Positions 48,621 to 59,500 of a stretch of DNA of 64,000 nucleotides are shown piece after piece (position 1 is the first letter of the stretch; each line of letters opens with the position of its first letter). Source of the stretch: Stenotrophomonas humi. Its GTDB lineage: Bacteria; Pseudomonadota; Gammaproteobacteria; Xanthomonadales; Xanthomonadaceae. A model generated the notes under the pieces. It had not been told where the DNA came from. It did not search any database and was given only the letters and a program-made list of their open reading frames with translations. The position numbers and the translations under genes are program-made. The stretch is taken from positions 1 to 64,000 of the forward strand of contig NZ_LDJI01000008.1 of NCBI RefSeq assembly GCF_001431415.1, written 5' to 3'.

Positions 48621-51600
48621 ACCTCACTCCCTTGCACGCCGGCATCGGACGCAGCCGCCCGGGCCTGGGCATTGCGGCTGCGCGTCAGTATGTGGGCAAT
48701 GGCGCTGATCAGCAGCTGCCCGGTCAGCGGCTTGCGCAGGAAGCCATCCATGCCCGCCTCCAGCGCCAGCCGCTCGGCTTCGGCATCCGAACGCGCCGTC
48801 ACCGCAATCAGCGGAAACTCATGGCCCTGGCTGCGCAGCTGCCGGGCCAGGGCCAGACCATCGAGCGCGGGCAGGTCCAGATCGAGCAGACCGACATCGA
48901 ATGCACGCACCGCCACTTCGGTCAGTGCCGCCAGCCCGTGCGGTGCATGCACCACATTGTGGCCACGCACGTTGAGCAGCCCGCTGATGACCTGCGCCAC
49001 GGTGGCATCGTCCTCGACCAGCAATACGTTCAATGCATGGCCTATCGCCGGCTCGACACCTTCAACCGATGCGTCCTGCTCGGCAATCGTTTCCCAGGGC
49101 AACGGCAGCGCCACCAGAAACCGGGCACCGCTGCCCAGTCGGCTTTCCAGGGTGATGCCACCGCCCATCGCAATCGCCAGCTCCTGGCAGATCGCCAGGC
49201 CCAGACCGCTGCCGCCATAGCGCGATGCGGTACGCGGCCCTTCGGCCTGTTCAAAACGATGGAACAGGCGCGCCTGCTGCTCTTCGTTGATGCCCGGCCC
49301 GGTATCACTTACCACCAGCTCGATGCCGGCGTGGTCGGGACGCAATGTCACCGACAAACCCACCTTGCCCTGTTCGGTGAACTTGATGGCATTGCCCAGC
49401 AGGTTCATCAGGATCTGTCGCAACCGCATCGCGTCACCGCGTACGCGCACCGGCGTTGCGAACGGCTCGCCGCGCTCGAACACCAGGCCCCTGCGCTCGG
49501 CCATGGGCGCCATCAGCGAGATCACATCTTCCAGTACACGGCCCAGATCGAACGGCTGGTTCTCCAGCTCGAGCTTCCCCGATTCGATGCGCGCCAGGTC
49601 CAGCGCGTCGTTGACCAGCCGCAGCAGGTGCGTACCCGCCTGTTGAATGGCGCCGGCATAGCGCTGCTGGCGTGCGTCCAGTTCGGTATCCAGCAGCAGC
49701 TCGCTCATGCCCAGCACACCGGTCATCGGTGTGCGTACTTCATGCCCCAACGTGGCCAGGAAGCGGGTCTTGGCCAGCGATGCCTGTTCGGCAAGTTCGT
49801 GTTTATGGATGGCCAGCTGCCATTCACTGCGGCGCTGCACGCGGCGGCGATAGGCGAGCACGGCTGCGGTCGTCAGCAACAGCGCCAACAGCACATACGC
49901 GGCGATGGCCCAGGCGCTGCGCCACCAGGGTGGCGCCACGTCGATGGTCAACGTCTGTGACGGTGTCCAGGCGCCGTCGGCCACGGCGCCCTGTATTTCC
50001 AGAAGATGGCTGCCCGATGGCAGGCGCGAGAGGATGCGCTCGCCTTCGCTGCCCAGCTCAACCCAGTTCTGGTCGTAGCCGTCGATGCGGAAGCGGAAGC
50101 GGTGACGCTTGGGTTCGGCATAGGACAGCAGCCGCGCGGTGACGCGCAGGTCGCGATCATCCGGCCCCAGCTGGATCGCATCACCGACAAGACGCTGCTC
50201 CTGTGCGGCATCATTGCGGCGTACATGCACCGCATCGATCACCAGTTGCGACATCGCGCTGGCCGCCGCCACCGCATCCGGATTGAACTCCACCAAGCCG
50301 GTGGCCGACACGGCCAGGGCATCGCCACAACCGGCATGGGCCGGTGGACGGCTGGTGAACTCCACGTCCGGCAGTCCGTCGCCCTCGTCGAGTACCTGCA
50401 AGCGCTCACCCTGCGGCTGCCACCACACCAAGCCACGCGGGGTGGTCGCCCACAACTGGCCCGAGCAACCCAGCACCAGGCCGCCCATCGATACCGCCGG
50501 CACGCCCTCGGCCGCACCCAGACTGCGCTGCAGGACGAAGCCGCTGCCCTGTGGCCGATAGAACTCCAGCACCCCTTCGCGGCCCGCCCACAGGCTGCCG
50601 TCGGCGGCAAAGGCAACGTCATACACCATCCCCGCGGCGATCCCCGGCACCGGCACGAAACGACCGTTCTCGAACCGCAGCACGCCGCCACCACCCGCAA
50701 CCCACACGCGGCCGGATGCATCCACGCGCAACTGCTCGACCAGCTTTTCCGGCAGGCCCGGGGCAACCCCAGCCGGGTAGTCAGCCAGCAGGCGGCCGTC
50801 CGCCGCACGGTGCTGCAGGCCGTGGTTGATGATCGACAGCCACACGCTGCCATCGGGCGCCAGCCGCATCAGGTCGGCCCGGCGTTGCGGGTCATCGCCT
50901 ACGCCCAGGTCCACCCGCGTGAAGTGCCCGTCAGCCGGCCGGTACAGTGCGACACTGCCGGCACGCCCGGTCCAGACCCGGCCGTCCTGGCCACGCAATA
51001 CCGACCAGTTGCTGCCTTTGCCCAGCTGCGCCTCGCCGGCCAGCAACGACAACCGGCCATCGTGGTCGAGCCGGTGCACGCCATGCGCCCCGGCAATCAG
51101 GAAGCCATCACCGTCAACGGCAGCGTTGAGCAGGTACAGGCTTTCCAGCGACTGCCCGTCGAGCTGGTAGTGGGTGGAGAAGCGCGTCCAGTCCGGCCGC
51201 AGGTAAGCCATCCCCTGGGTCAGCATCGCCATCCACACGCCGCCCTCGTGATCCTGCAGCAGGTCCAGCACGCCGCTGCGCGCGGTGAGGAAGCTGCTGC
51301 CCAGGTCACCGTCCAGCAACCGCAGCGTTTTGGCATCGCCGCGATACATGCCATTGGCGGTACCCATCCAGTAACCACCATCGCGGTCATGCAGCACCAC
51401 TGCCGCGCGTGTCTGCGCGGCTTCCGGCCAGGGCGCAGGCAGCACCGAACCATCGTCCATTACCCGGTACAAACCCTCGTCCGTGCCCGCCCAGATGCCG
51501 CCATTGCGATCGCCACTGAGGCGAATGACGTCCTTGTCCTGCAGCAACGGCGAGACAATCCGGGTGAAACGGTCATCGGCCGCGTCCCAGCGCGCCAGCC

Positions 51601-52204
51601 CGGACGCCGTCCCCACCCACACCACCTTGCCGCCATTGCCGGCAAGCAGTGAGTAGATGGTGTCGTCCGGCAGGCTGCGCGGATCATCGGCCTGATGCTG
51701 GTAATGGCTGACGCGGCCATCGGCATGCAGGCGGCAGATGCCGGTGCCGCTGGTACCGACCAACAGATCCGCACCGCTGCTTGCCAACGCCCAGACCTGC
51801 TGCGGACAGGTTTCCTCCAGGAGGGGGAAACGTTGGAACTGCTGCCGGTCGGCATCCAGCATGGCCAGGCCAGCGCCATTGCCGCCTACCCAGATCCGAT
51901 CCCGGGCATCAATGGCCATGACTTCCAGCGCATTGCCCGGCAGCGATCCCGGGCGCTGCGGATCGTGCCGCCATACCTGCAGCTCTTTGCCGTCATAGCG
52001 GGCCAGGCCATCGTCGGTGGCTGCCCAGACATAGCCCTGGCGATCCTGCGCCAGCGCCAGCACCATCCGCGACGGCAAGCCTTCGGCCACCCCCAGGCGA
52101 CGCAACCGGGGCGTCTCGGCCAGGTCGGAGGCCATGCTCCAGCAGGGCCACAGGGCCAGCAGCAACACAACACCCAAACGGCTACAGTCCAGCATCCATT
52201 TCAT
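48617..52204 (-). CDS. Hybrid sensor kinase with two-component-regulator beta-propeller (first of a tandem pair)
   Basis: A protein of 1195 residues with the same architecture and clear similarity to the gene downstream: signal peptide (WMLDCSRLGVVLLLALWPCWSMAS), Reg_prop propellers (GYVWAATDDGLARYDG, DRIWVGGNGAGLAMLD), Y_Y_Y domain (RFRFRIDGYDQNWVELG), TM near 758-785, HisKA His near 821 (FLATLGHEVRTPMTGVLG), HATPase and receiver (DVGLLDLDLPALDG, Asp near 1106). The kinase parts of the two paralogues are almost motif for motif equal while the propellers have drifted, so the sensors probably read different ligands. ATG 52204 (MKWMLDC) directly precedes the signal peptide. Promoters lie in the 223-bp region shared with yceI. 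Confidence 0.88.
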
Positions 52205-52427
52205 CAGCGTCCGGCACTCCTTGCGCTGCCATCCTGGTCTCCAGGAGCCCTCACGGCAAACGCTACAACCCCCTCGCAAGGGGCCGACTTTAGCGTCCAC
52301 AGCCAGGCGCGGCAAAGAAGTTCCCGACGATCGCAGGCGGCCCCGTAACAAACCGTTGCGCAATATGGCCACAAACCCATGGCTGCATCCGCCTAGAATC
52401 CCCTTCATTCCAACCCGGAGCCGGACC

Positions 52428-53111
52428 TTGCTGCGACTCCTCCTGCTGTTGACCTTGAGCCTGCTGCCCTTGGCGGCCGGTGCCGCGCCCGACCGTTACC
52501 GGTTGGACCCGGTGCATACGCGGGTGCTGTTCGCCATTGAACATGCCGGCTTCTCGCAGGCACTGGGCACGGTATCGGGTAGCGAAGGCGTGCTCCAGTT
52601 CGACCCGGACGATTGGACCAGCGCACAACTGGATGTGAGCGTTCCCATCCACCGGCTGGATCTGGGCGACGACAAATGGAACCAGGCCACGTTGGCGCGC
52701 AACCTGCTCGATGGCGAACGCTTTCCGCAGGCACGTTTCGTCTCCGACCGGGTCGAGCCCATCGATGCCCGACATGCCCGCGTCTTTGGTCAACTGAGCC
52801 TGCGCGGTGTGACCCGCGAGGTAGTACTGGACGTCACTCTCAACGCGCTCAAACGCCATCCGCTGCCGCCGTTCCGGCGAACCGCCGGATTTTCTGCCAC
52901 CACCACCTTGAGCCGCGCCGAGTTCGGTATCGACGCGTGGAAATCGGTCATCGGTGACCGCGTCGAGCTGCGCATCGAGGTCGAAGCCGTCCGCGATGGC
53001 AATGCCGAAGCCCCGACCGCTCCTTCCGACATTCCTTCCACACCACCTGACGACACACTCCAGGATGCGGCCGACGCCGCCCTGAAACTTGAACAAGGAA
53101 ACCACCCATGA
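52428..53111 (+). CDS. YceI family periplasmic protein, long form
   Basis: The product has 227 residues with a strong signal peptide (LLLLLTLSLLPLAAGAA) and a YceI lipocalin-like barrel (YRLDPVHTRVLFAIEHAGFSQALGTVSGSEGVLQFDPDDW, VSVPIHRLDLGDDKWNQATL, FPQARFVSDR, GFSATTTLSRAEFGIDAWKSVIGDRVELRIEVEA). YceI proteins bind isoprenoid quinone-like lipids. TTG 52428 is chosen since GGAG lies 7 nt upstream; an ATG at 52366 would add 20 basic residues and is the alternative. A Pro/Asp-rich tail of about 35 residues sets it apart from the second YceI. It overlaps the cytochrome gene by 4 nt. Confidence 0.87.
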   Translation: MLRLLLLLTLSLLPLAAGAAPDRYRLDPVHTRVLFAIEHAGFSQALGTVSGSEGVLQFDPDDWTSAQLDVSVPIHRLDLGDDKWNQATLARNLLDGERFPQARFVSDRVEPIDARHARVFGQLSLRGVTREVVLDVTLNALKRHPLPPFRRTAGFSATTTLSRAEFGIDAWKSVIGDRVELRIEVEAVRDGNAEAPTAPSDIPSTPPDDTLQDAADAALKLEQGNHP

Positions 53112-53686
53112 CCCTGAAGAACACCCACGATCGCTGGGGCAGCGTCAGCAAATCCCTGCATTGGCTGATCGCAGTGCTGATCCTGGCCCTGGGCATCGTC
53201 GGCTTGACCATGGGCGAATTCCCCAAGACACCCAAGTATTTCTGGATCTACACGATGCACAAATCCATCGGCATCACCGTGCTGGTGCTGGTAGTCACGC
53301 GCCTGCTATGGCGCGTATATGCCGGTGCACCGCAGGCCATACCGGGCACGCCCAGCTGGCAGCAGCGCATCGCCTCGGCCACGCATTGGCTGCTGTACGT
53401 GATGATGTTCGCCATCCCGCTGTCCGGCTGGCTGTACGACTCGGCCAGCGGCCTGCGCCCGTTCAAGCTGTTCGGCCTGTTCGACATGCCCAAGCTGGTC
53501 GCCCCGAGTGACCAGATCAGTCAGGTTTCCCACGCCATCCATGAGTGGGGTTTCTGGGCACTGATCCTGATGGTGCTGGCACATGCCGGCGCGGCGCTCT
53601 TCCACCACATTCAACAACGTGATGCCACTCTTGTCCGCATGCTGCCGCAAGGCTGGCTCAACATCCCCCAGAAGGAATCCGCATGA
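53108..53686 (+). CDS. cybB: Cytochrome b561 (YceJ/CybB type)
   Basis: A product of 192 residues and four membrane helices. Haem-ligating His residues are visible in KSLHWLIAVLILALGIVGLTMG, YTMHKSIGITVLVLVV, SATHWLLYVMMFAIPLSGWLYD and VSHAIHEWGFWALILMVLAHAGAALFHH. Such proteins accept electrons from ubiquinol in the inner membrane and may reduce superoxide in CybB. It is sandwiched between two yceI genes with a 4-nt overlap at both ends, forming a tightly coupled three-gene unit that suggests a joint lipid-quinone and electron-transfer role in the periplasm. Confidence 0.93.
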   Translation: MTLKNTHDRWGSVSKSLHWLIAVLILALGIVGLTMGEFPKTPKYFWIYTMHKSIGITVLVLVVTRLLWRVYAGAPQAIPGTPSWQQRIASATHWLLYVMMFAIPLSGWLYDSASGLRPFKLFGLFDMPKLVAPSDQISQVSHAIHEWGFWALILMVLAHAGAALFHHIQQRDATLVRMLPQGWLNIPQKESA

Positions 53687-54255
53687 ACATCAAGCTCACT
53701 TCCCCGGCCGCCGTGGCCGCCGCCCTCGCCGGCATGCTGGCCGCCGCGCCGGTGTTCGCCGCCGACTATGTGCAGGCGCCGGGCACCGGTTCGATTCTGG
53801 TGTTCGCCACCAAGTACGACGGTGAAGTGTTCACCGGCACCTTCCCGGGCTTCCAGACCCAGCTGAGCTTCGACCCCGCAGACCCCGCCACGGCCAAGCT
53901 CGACGTCACCATCCCGCTGGCCGGCGCCAAGAGCGGCAACAGCGACCGCGACTCCACCCTGCAGGGCCCGGACTTCTTCAACGTTGCCTCCTTCGCGCAG
54001 GCGCGCTACACCGCCAACGGCTTCCGTGCGCTGGGCAACAACCAGTTCGCTGCCGATGGCACGCTGGAACTGCATGGCGTCAGCAAGCCGGTCAGCTTCA
54101 CCTTCACCTGGGCACCGGGGGCGCAACCGGTGCTGACCGGCAAGGCCACCGTGAAGCGCCTGGATTTCGGCGTGGGCGGCGGCGACTGGGCCGACACCAA
54201 GACCATCCCCAACGAAACGGCGATCAGCACCATCGTCAAGTTCAACGCCAAGTAA
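53683..54255 (+). CDS. YceI family periplasmic protein, short form
   Basis: The product has 190 residues, the standard YceI length. A signal peptide ends near VFA|AD, followed by the barrel (YVQAPGTGSILVFATKYDGEVFTGTFPGFQTQLSFDPADPATAKLDVTIPLAGAKSGNSDRDSTLQGPDFF, FAQARYTANGFRALGNNQFAADGTLELHGVSKPVSFTFTW). It differs from the long YceI at 52.4 kb, sharing only the family pattern, so the pair is an old duplication or two acquired members. ATG 53683 overlaps the cytochrome stop (ATGA). A short stem (54261-54288) after the stop may end the operon. Confidence 0.93.
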   Translation: MNIKLTSPAAVAAALAGMLAAAPVFAADYVQAPGTGSILVFATKYDGEVFTGTFPGFQTQLSFDPADPATAKLDVTIPLAGAKSGNSDRDSTLQGPDFFNVASFAQARYTANGFRALGNNQFAADGTLELHGVSKPVSFTFTWAPGAQPVLTGKATVKRLDFGVGGGDWADTKTIPNETAISTIVKFNAK

Positions 54256-54297
54256 GAACATGCCCGGCCATCCCTTGATGCCCGGGCAATATCGACG

Positions 54298-54359
54298 GTA
54301 GTGCCGAGCCATGCTCGGCAATGCCCACCGGCACCCCCCCAGCGCAGCATCGCTGCGCT
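54298..54359. repeat. SMAG-like REP pair
   Basis: GTAGTGCCGAGCCATGCTCGGCA (about 54298-54320, GTAG head, stem TGCCGAG/CTCGGCA), followed by a second stem AGCGCAGC/GCTGCGCT (54341-54359). It lies between two convergent genes, the usual location of REP elements. Confidence 0.72.
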
Positions 54360-54366
54360 GTATTGT

Positions 54367-54789
54367 TCAGCGCCCGCGCAGCACCCGGTGCAGCAGCATG
54401 CCGCCGATCATCGCCGGTACGAACCACAGCGCTTCGGGTGACAACACGCCCAACCCGACCAACGCCGGGCCGGGGCAATACCCCGCCAGCCCCCAGCCAA
54501 TTCCAAACAGTGCCGCGCCCAGCAGCAATGGCCGGTCGATGGCGCGCAGATCTGAAATCTGAAAGCGTGCTGCAAACACGGGCGTGGGCCGCCGCAGTAC
54601 AAGGCGGAACAACACCATCGTGGTCAGCACCGCACCGCCCAGCACGAACAACAATGCCGGGTCGAAATCACCAGAAACATCGAGGAAACCGAGGATGCGC
54701 AGTGGATCGGTCATTCCCGACACCGCAAGGCCAAGCCCGAACAATGCGCCGGACAACAACGCGGCCAATGTGATGCGTGTGCCGCTCAT
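54367..54789 (-). CDS. YeeE/YedE-family membrane half-protein (DUF6691-type)
   Basis: A protein of 140 residues with four hydrophobic helices. Sequences: [47 protein letters not shown] and [26 protein letters not shown], with the conserved Cys in GYCPGPA that is thought to be in the transport path of YeeE-type thiosulfate or sulfur-species channels. It pairs with the gene upstream, which carries the other half, so the two probably form one transporter. The ATG overlaps the partner stop by 4 nt. It is the last gene of the persulfide-dioxygenase operon. Confidence 0.85.
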   Translation of the reverse strand: MSGTRITLAALLSGALFGLGLAVSGMTDPLRILGFLDVSGDFDPALLFVLGGAVLTTMVLFRLVLRRPTPVFAARFQISDLRAIDRPLLLGAALFGIGWGLAGYCPGPALVGLGVLSPEALWFVPAMIGGMLLHRVLRGR

Positions 54790-55199
54790 GCCAGGTGCCT
54801 CACGACATAGGTCGTAGCGATCGCCGTCAACATGAAGGTCAACACCGCGATCAGGGAACGCGGCGACAACCGGCCCAGGCCGCAGACGCCATGACCACTG
54901 GTGCAGCCATTGCCCATGCGCGTGCCAAAACCGACCAACAGGCCTGCAATCACCAGCAGCACCGGTGGAAACCCCTGTCGCGGCGCATAGGCGCCCGGCA
55001 CCCACCACAACCACGCTGCGCCAGCACCGACCAGGCCAAGCAGAAAAGCCACCCGCCATGCCACTTCACCACGGCGCGGCATCACCACACCGCCAAGAAT
55101 GCCGCTGATGCCGGCGATGCGACCGGTCAGCCACAACAGCAGCGTCGCAGCCACACCGATCAACACGCCACCTGCCAGCGCGCTCATCCAGGCATTCAC
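54786..55199 (-). CDS. YeeE/YedE-family membrane half-protein (sulfur transport)
   Basis: A protein of 137 residues with four hydrophobic helices, beginning [39 protein letters not shown] (the GRIAGISGI loop is typical) and carrying [25 protein letters not shown] with the two Cys residues of the family signature. GTG 55199 overlaps the stop of the dioxygenase gene (GTGA). With the downstream half it makes a two-subunit channel of the kind found next to persulfide dioxygenase genes in Xylella, Agrobacterium and other BigR-regulated operons. Confidence 0.88.
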   Translation of the reverse strand: MNAWMSALAGGVLIGVAATLLLWLTGRIAGISGILGGVVMPRRGEVAWRVAFLLGLVGAGAAWLWWVPGAYAPRQGFPPVLLVIAGLLVGFGTRMGNGCTSGHGVCGLGRLSPRSLIAVLTFMLTAIATTYVVRHLA

Positions 55200-56086
55200 C
55201 GCCCCTGCCCCATCTGATCCAGCGGCAAACGGAAATAACGGACGCCATTGCCATCGGCTTCCGGCAGACGGCCACCGCGGATGTTGACCTGCAACGCAGG
55301 CAGGATCAGCCGCGGCACCGGCAACGTCGCATCACGCTGCAGACGCATCTGCACGAAGGCAGCCTCGTCGGTGCCGCCCTTCAGATGCACGTTGTCCAGC
55401 TTCTGCTCACCAATGCTGGTCTGCGGCTGCGCGTCACGTTTGCCGCCGGGATAGTCATGGCACAGGAAGATGCGCGTGGATTCCGGCAGCGCCAGAATCT
55501 TCTGGATCGACGCATACAGGCAATGCGCATCACCTCCAGGGAAGTCGGTACGCGCCGTGCCGGTATCGACGGCAAACATCGTGTCACCGATGAAAGCCGC
55601 ATCGCCGATCACATAGGTCAGGCTGTCATCGGTGTGCCCCGGGGTGGCGAACACCCGCGCCTGCAATGGACCGATGCTGAAGCGGTCACCGTCAACGAAC
55701 AGGCGATCGAACTGGCTACCGTCGGCGGTGAATTCATCGCCCAGACCAAACAGCGTCTTGAAACGCTGCTGCACCTGGATGATGCCGCGGCCGATGGCCA
55801 CCGGCGCGTGCAAGGTGTCGGCCAGATAGCCGGCCGCACTGAGGTGGTCGGCATGCGCATGGGTTTCCAGTATCCACTCCACTTTCAGCCGCCGCTCGCG
55901 TACGAATGTCAGCACCGCATCGGCCGAGGTAGTGCTGATGCGTGCACCGGCCGCTTCGTAGTCCAGTACCGGGTCGATGATTGCCGCCGAGCCATCCACC
56001 TGGTCGTAAACCACGTAGGTGAAGGTGCCGGTGTCCTTGTCGAAGAACGCCTCAACCCGCGGTGCGGGGATCGAAGTCTGGCTCAT
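55196..56086 (-). CDS. blh: Persulfide dioxygenase-like metallo-beta-lactamase-fold protein (Blh type)
   Basis: The product has 296 residues of the ETHE1/Blh class. Metal-site sequences: [48 protein letters not shown], ready to bind one Fe with His, His and Asp. It would oxidise glutathione persulfide to sulfite. Substrate arginine and SGD-type loop fit the persulfide dioxygenases rather than glyoxalases. No rhodanese domain is fused. It is the first gene of a three-gene operon with the two YeeE/YedE halves and is divergent from the ArsR-type regulator, with a palindrome between them. Confidence 0.9.
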   Translation of the reverse strand: MSQTSIPAPRVEAFFDKDTGTFTYVVYDQVDGSAAIIDPVLDYEAAGARISTTSADAVLTFVRERRLKVEWILETHAHADHLSAAGYLADTLHAPVAIGRGIIQVQQRFKTLFGLGDEFTADGSQFDRLFVDGDRFSIGPLQARVFATPGHTDDSLTYVIGDAAFIGDTMFAVDTGTARTDFPGGDAHCLYASIQKILALPESTRIFLCHDYPGGKRDAQPQTSIGEQKLDNVHLKGGTDEAAFVQMRLQRDATLPVPRLILPALQVNIRGGRLPEADGNGVRYFRLPLDQMGQGR

Positions 56087-56103
56087 GCAAACGCCCGTCT
56101 TTG

Positions 56104-56125
56104 TAATTTAGATTTTTCTAAATTA
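56104..56125. promoter_or_regulatory. Perfect 22-bp palindrome between blh and the ArsR-type gene: probable BigR box
   Basis: Arms TAATTTAGA (56104-56112) and TCTAAATTA (56117-56125) flank TTTT, a perfect 9-bp inverted repeat in an AT-rich island. It lies 18 bp before the dioxygenase ATG and 45 bp before the regulator ATG, so binding of the BigR-like protein would block both promoters. It resembles the AT-rich operator reported for BigR of Xylella and Agrobacterium. Confidence 0.8.
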
Positions 56126-56169
56126 TATTGGCCGCCAGCAAATCACAAGCCCTCGGCCAACGCCCGTAC

Positions 56170-56511
56170 ATGAATGCGACTGATCTCGATATTGCGCGGA
56201 TGCAGGCCCATGCCGAACAGGCCGCGCAGCTGCTCAAATCCCTTGCCCACCCCGCACGTCTGCGCGTGTTGTGCCAGCTGGTGGAAGGCGAAGCTTCGGT
56301 AACTGAATTGCAGGCCCAGGCCGGATTGTCGATGTCGGCGCTGTCACAGCACCTTGCGCTGATGCGTGAGGCGGCCCTGGTCAGTACCCGCCGCGAGGGC
56401 CAGACCATTTTCTATGCACTGGCCGACAGCCCTGCACTGGGTGTGATGCAGGCGCTGCATGCGGCGTATTGCGGCAACAGGAAGCCCAAGCGCGGCAAAA
56501 CCAAGCGATAG
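56170..56511 (+). CDS. bigR: ArsR/SmtB-family repressor, BigR-like
   Basis: The product has 113 residues: winged helix with AAQLLKSLAHPARLRVLCQLVEGEASVTELQAQAGLSMSALSQHLALMREAALVSTRREGQTIFYALAD. Two Cys residues (LRVLCQLV and HAAYCGN) match the pair that form a disulfide or polysulfide bridge in BigR/SqrR-type sensors, so it should be a persulfide-responsive repressor rather than a metal sensor. ATG 56170 is used; the frame from 56128 extends into the operator. Divergent from blh with the palindrome between, so it likely controls itself and the sulfide-detoxifying operon. A basic tail (KPKRGKTKR) ends the protein. Confidence 0.9.
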   Translation: MNATDLDIARMQAHAEQAAQLLKSLAHPARLRVLCQLVEGEASVTELQAQAGLSMSALSQHLALMREAALVSTRREGQTIFYALADSPALGVMQALHAAYCGNRKPKRGKTKR

Positions 56512-56571
56512 GCCCGGCCACACTCCCCACATCGCGACTTCGCGGACGCCGCTCCTGCAAACTCCACGCGC

Positions 56572-59500
56572 TTACGATTGCGTTTTCTGCGCCACCGTAC
56601 GTGCCGCCAGCAAACGATCCAGGATGGATTTCAGGGCCAGTGGCCGCACCGGCTTCTGCAGCAGTGTCAAACCCTGCTCCAGCACTTCTCGGCGTGTGGC
56701 AAGACTGTCGTCAGCGCTCAGAATCAGGGTCGGTCGCGCACCGAAAACCTCGCCCAACCGCAGCTGCAACGCGGTACCGGTATCGCCGTCGTCAAGGTTG
56801 TAGTCGAACAACCACAACATCGCCGGTTGCCGCTCCATCGCCGCGAATGCTTCCGCGTCGCCCGATGCCTCGGCCACCGCATAACCCCAACCTCGCAGCA
56901 AGCCAGCCAATGCGGCCAACGCCGCCGGATCGTTGTCCACCACCAGCACCGGCACCGCATTGCCGGACGCGCCGACAGGGGTGTTGATCGCCGTGGTCGC
57001 CGGCGGCATCGACACCGCTGATGCCACTGTCACCGAAAACACCGTACCCCTGCCCTTGTCGCTGCGCAGCCCCAGGGGCGCGTGCAGCAAACCGGCGATG
57101 CGGTCGGCAATGGCCAGCCCCAGACCCAACCCCTGCCCGCTGGTGTCCTCGCCGCGCCGGAACTCCTCGAAGATCCTGCGCTGCTCGCTCTTGGCGATAC
57201 CGGGGCCGGTGTCATGCACCTCGATGCGCACCCCACTGCCCGCACGCCGGACACCGAACAACACACCACCACGCGTTGTGTAGCGCACCGCGTTGGCAAG
57301 GAAATTCTGCAGCACGCGCCGCAACAACTGTGGATCGCTGTTCACCCAGATGCGCGTGGGCACATAGTGAAAGTCCAGCCCACGCGCCGTTGCCAATGCA
57401 CGGAATTCCGACGCCAGCGGATCCAGCACTTCCGCCAAGGGCAGATCGCGCGGTTGCGGCACCAGACCGCCCGCTTCCAGCCGTGACATGTCGAACAAGC
57501 CGGTCAGCAGGTCGGTCGTCGAATCCAGCGCACCGCGTATCTGCACGATGGCCTGTTGCTGCTGGCTGGATTCCACCTGTTGGGCCAGCGTGTCGGTGAA
57601 CAGGTGCGCGGCGTGCAGGGGTTGCAGCAGGTCGTGACCCACCGCGGCCAGGAACCGGCTTTTGGCGTCGTTGGCACGCTCGGCCTCACGCTTGGCCGAC
57701 TCCAGCAGCGCGGTACGTTCACCCACACGCTGCTCCAGCGTCTCATTGCTGCGCTTGAGCTCGCGCTCGCTGCGACGGAACGCGGTGACATCGGTGAAGG
57801 TCGCCACGAAGCCGCCCCCCGGCATCGGGTTGCCGCGGATCTCGACGATGCTGCCGTTCGGGAACACACGCTCGGTGAGATGTGGCGTACCCGCGCGCAT
57901 GAACGCCAGACGCCGATCCACCGCGCGCTCACCACCGCCGCGCTGCGGCATCGCCTGCAACGCCCAGCGGGTCAGGTCCATGATCGGCCGGCCGACCTGC
58001 AGCAGTTCATCCGGGAAACCGAACATGCGTGCATACGGACGATTCCATGCCACCAGACGCTGATCGCGGTCGATCACGCTGATGCCCTGGCTCATGTTCT
58101 GCAACGCGGCCTGCAGGACCTGCTGACTGAAGCGCAGGTCCTGCGATGCTTCGCTGACGATGGCTGCCACGGTCGCCAGTTCACTGCCCTCGCGCCGCGC
58201 CGCATCCAACAGCAATCGCGCCGATGCTGCACCAAGCACGGCGGAAAGCTCACGCTCCAACTGTGCCTCGATCACCGCGGGCACCGGGCCATGGCGCGGC
58301 GCATCGGCCAGCAGCCGTTGCACTTTCTCGGACGGCAGAAAACGACGCCCGGCATCGCGCAGCGTATCCGCGTCCAGATTGCGGCTGGTGCGGTCCGGCG
58401 TGTCGCGACGCCACGCCATCGCCAGCAGCGTCACTGCCGTGCCCACGAACAGACTGGCGCCCACCGCACGCCCCAAGGGCGTCCATCCGGTCAATCCGAA
58501 CAGCCCCTGCGGCGCAAGCCACTGCCAACCGAACGGCCCTTCCACCAACCATGTGGCGCTGCTGCCGTCGCCCTCAAGCAGTGATGGCAACAACAGCACC
58601 CACGCCCAGGTGAGGAAGCCGGCCAACACGCCGGCAATGGCCGCACGTGGCGGTGTCTGCGGCCGCCATATCGCGAACGCCAGCACCGGCACCAATGTCG
58701 CCAGCGCCGAGAATGAAACGCCACCGATATCAGCCAACACGTTGCCACCGCCGATCAACCGGCTGTAGCCCCACGCCAACAGCATGATCACGCAGATACC
58801 GCCGCGACGCAGCCAGACCAACTCGCGCCGATGGTCACCACCTCCCGCGCGCGCCCAAGCGCCACGCAGCAGGCCCGGTGCGAACCAATGGTTGCCGATC
58901 ATCAGACTCAAGGTCAGCGTGCTGACCACCACCATGCCGGTGGCGGCGCTGAGCCCACCGAGAAACGCGAACAGCGCGATGCCCTCATGGCCCGCGGAGA
59001 ACGGCAACGCCAGCGTGTACATGTCCGAGGGAACGGTGTTGCCGAGCAACGCCGTTCCCGCCCGGGCCAGCGGCAGGATCGGCAGCGCGATCAACACCAG
59101 GTACAGCGGGAACAACCAGCGCGCGGTACGCACGTCGGCCGGATCACGACACTCGACCACGCCGACGTGAAACTGATGCGGCAGCAGGAACATCGCCAGC
59201 CCGCCCAGCAGCACCAGCGGCACGAAGCCCCCGGCCGGCGCGTCGGTCAGCGGTGCGGGAGGTACTGCAGGCAGTCCATCCAGTCCAAACCAGACGAACA
59301 GGCCCAGCACCAGCATCGCGCACAGCTTGAACACCGACTCCACCGCCATCGCCAGCACCAGCCCACGGTTGTGTTCGGACACATCCGCGCGACGCGCACC
59401 AAACAGCATTGCAAACAATGCCATCGCCAGCGCCACATACAACGCGCTGTCATGCCACAGCGATCCCCCCTGGCCGGCATCCACGGCGCGTGAGGTGATC

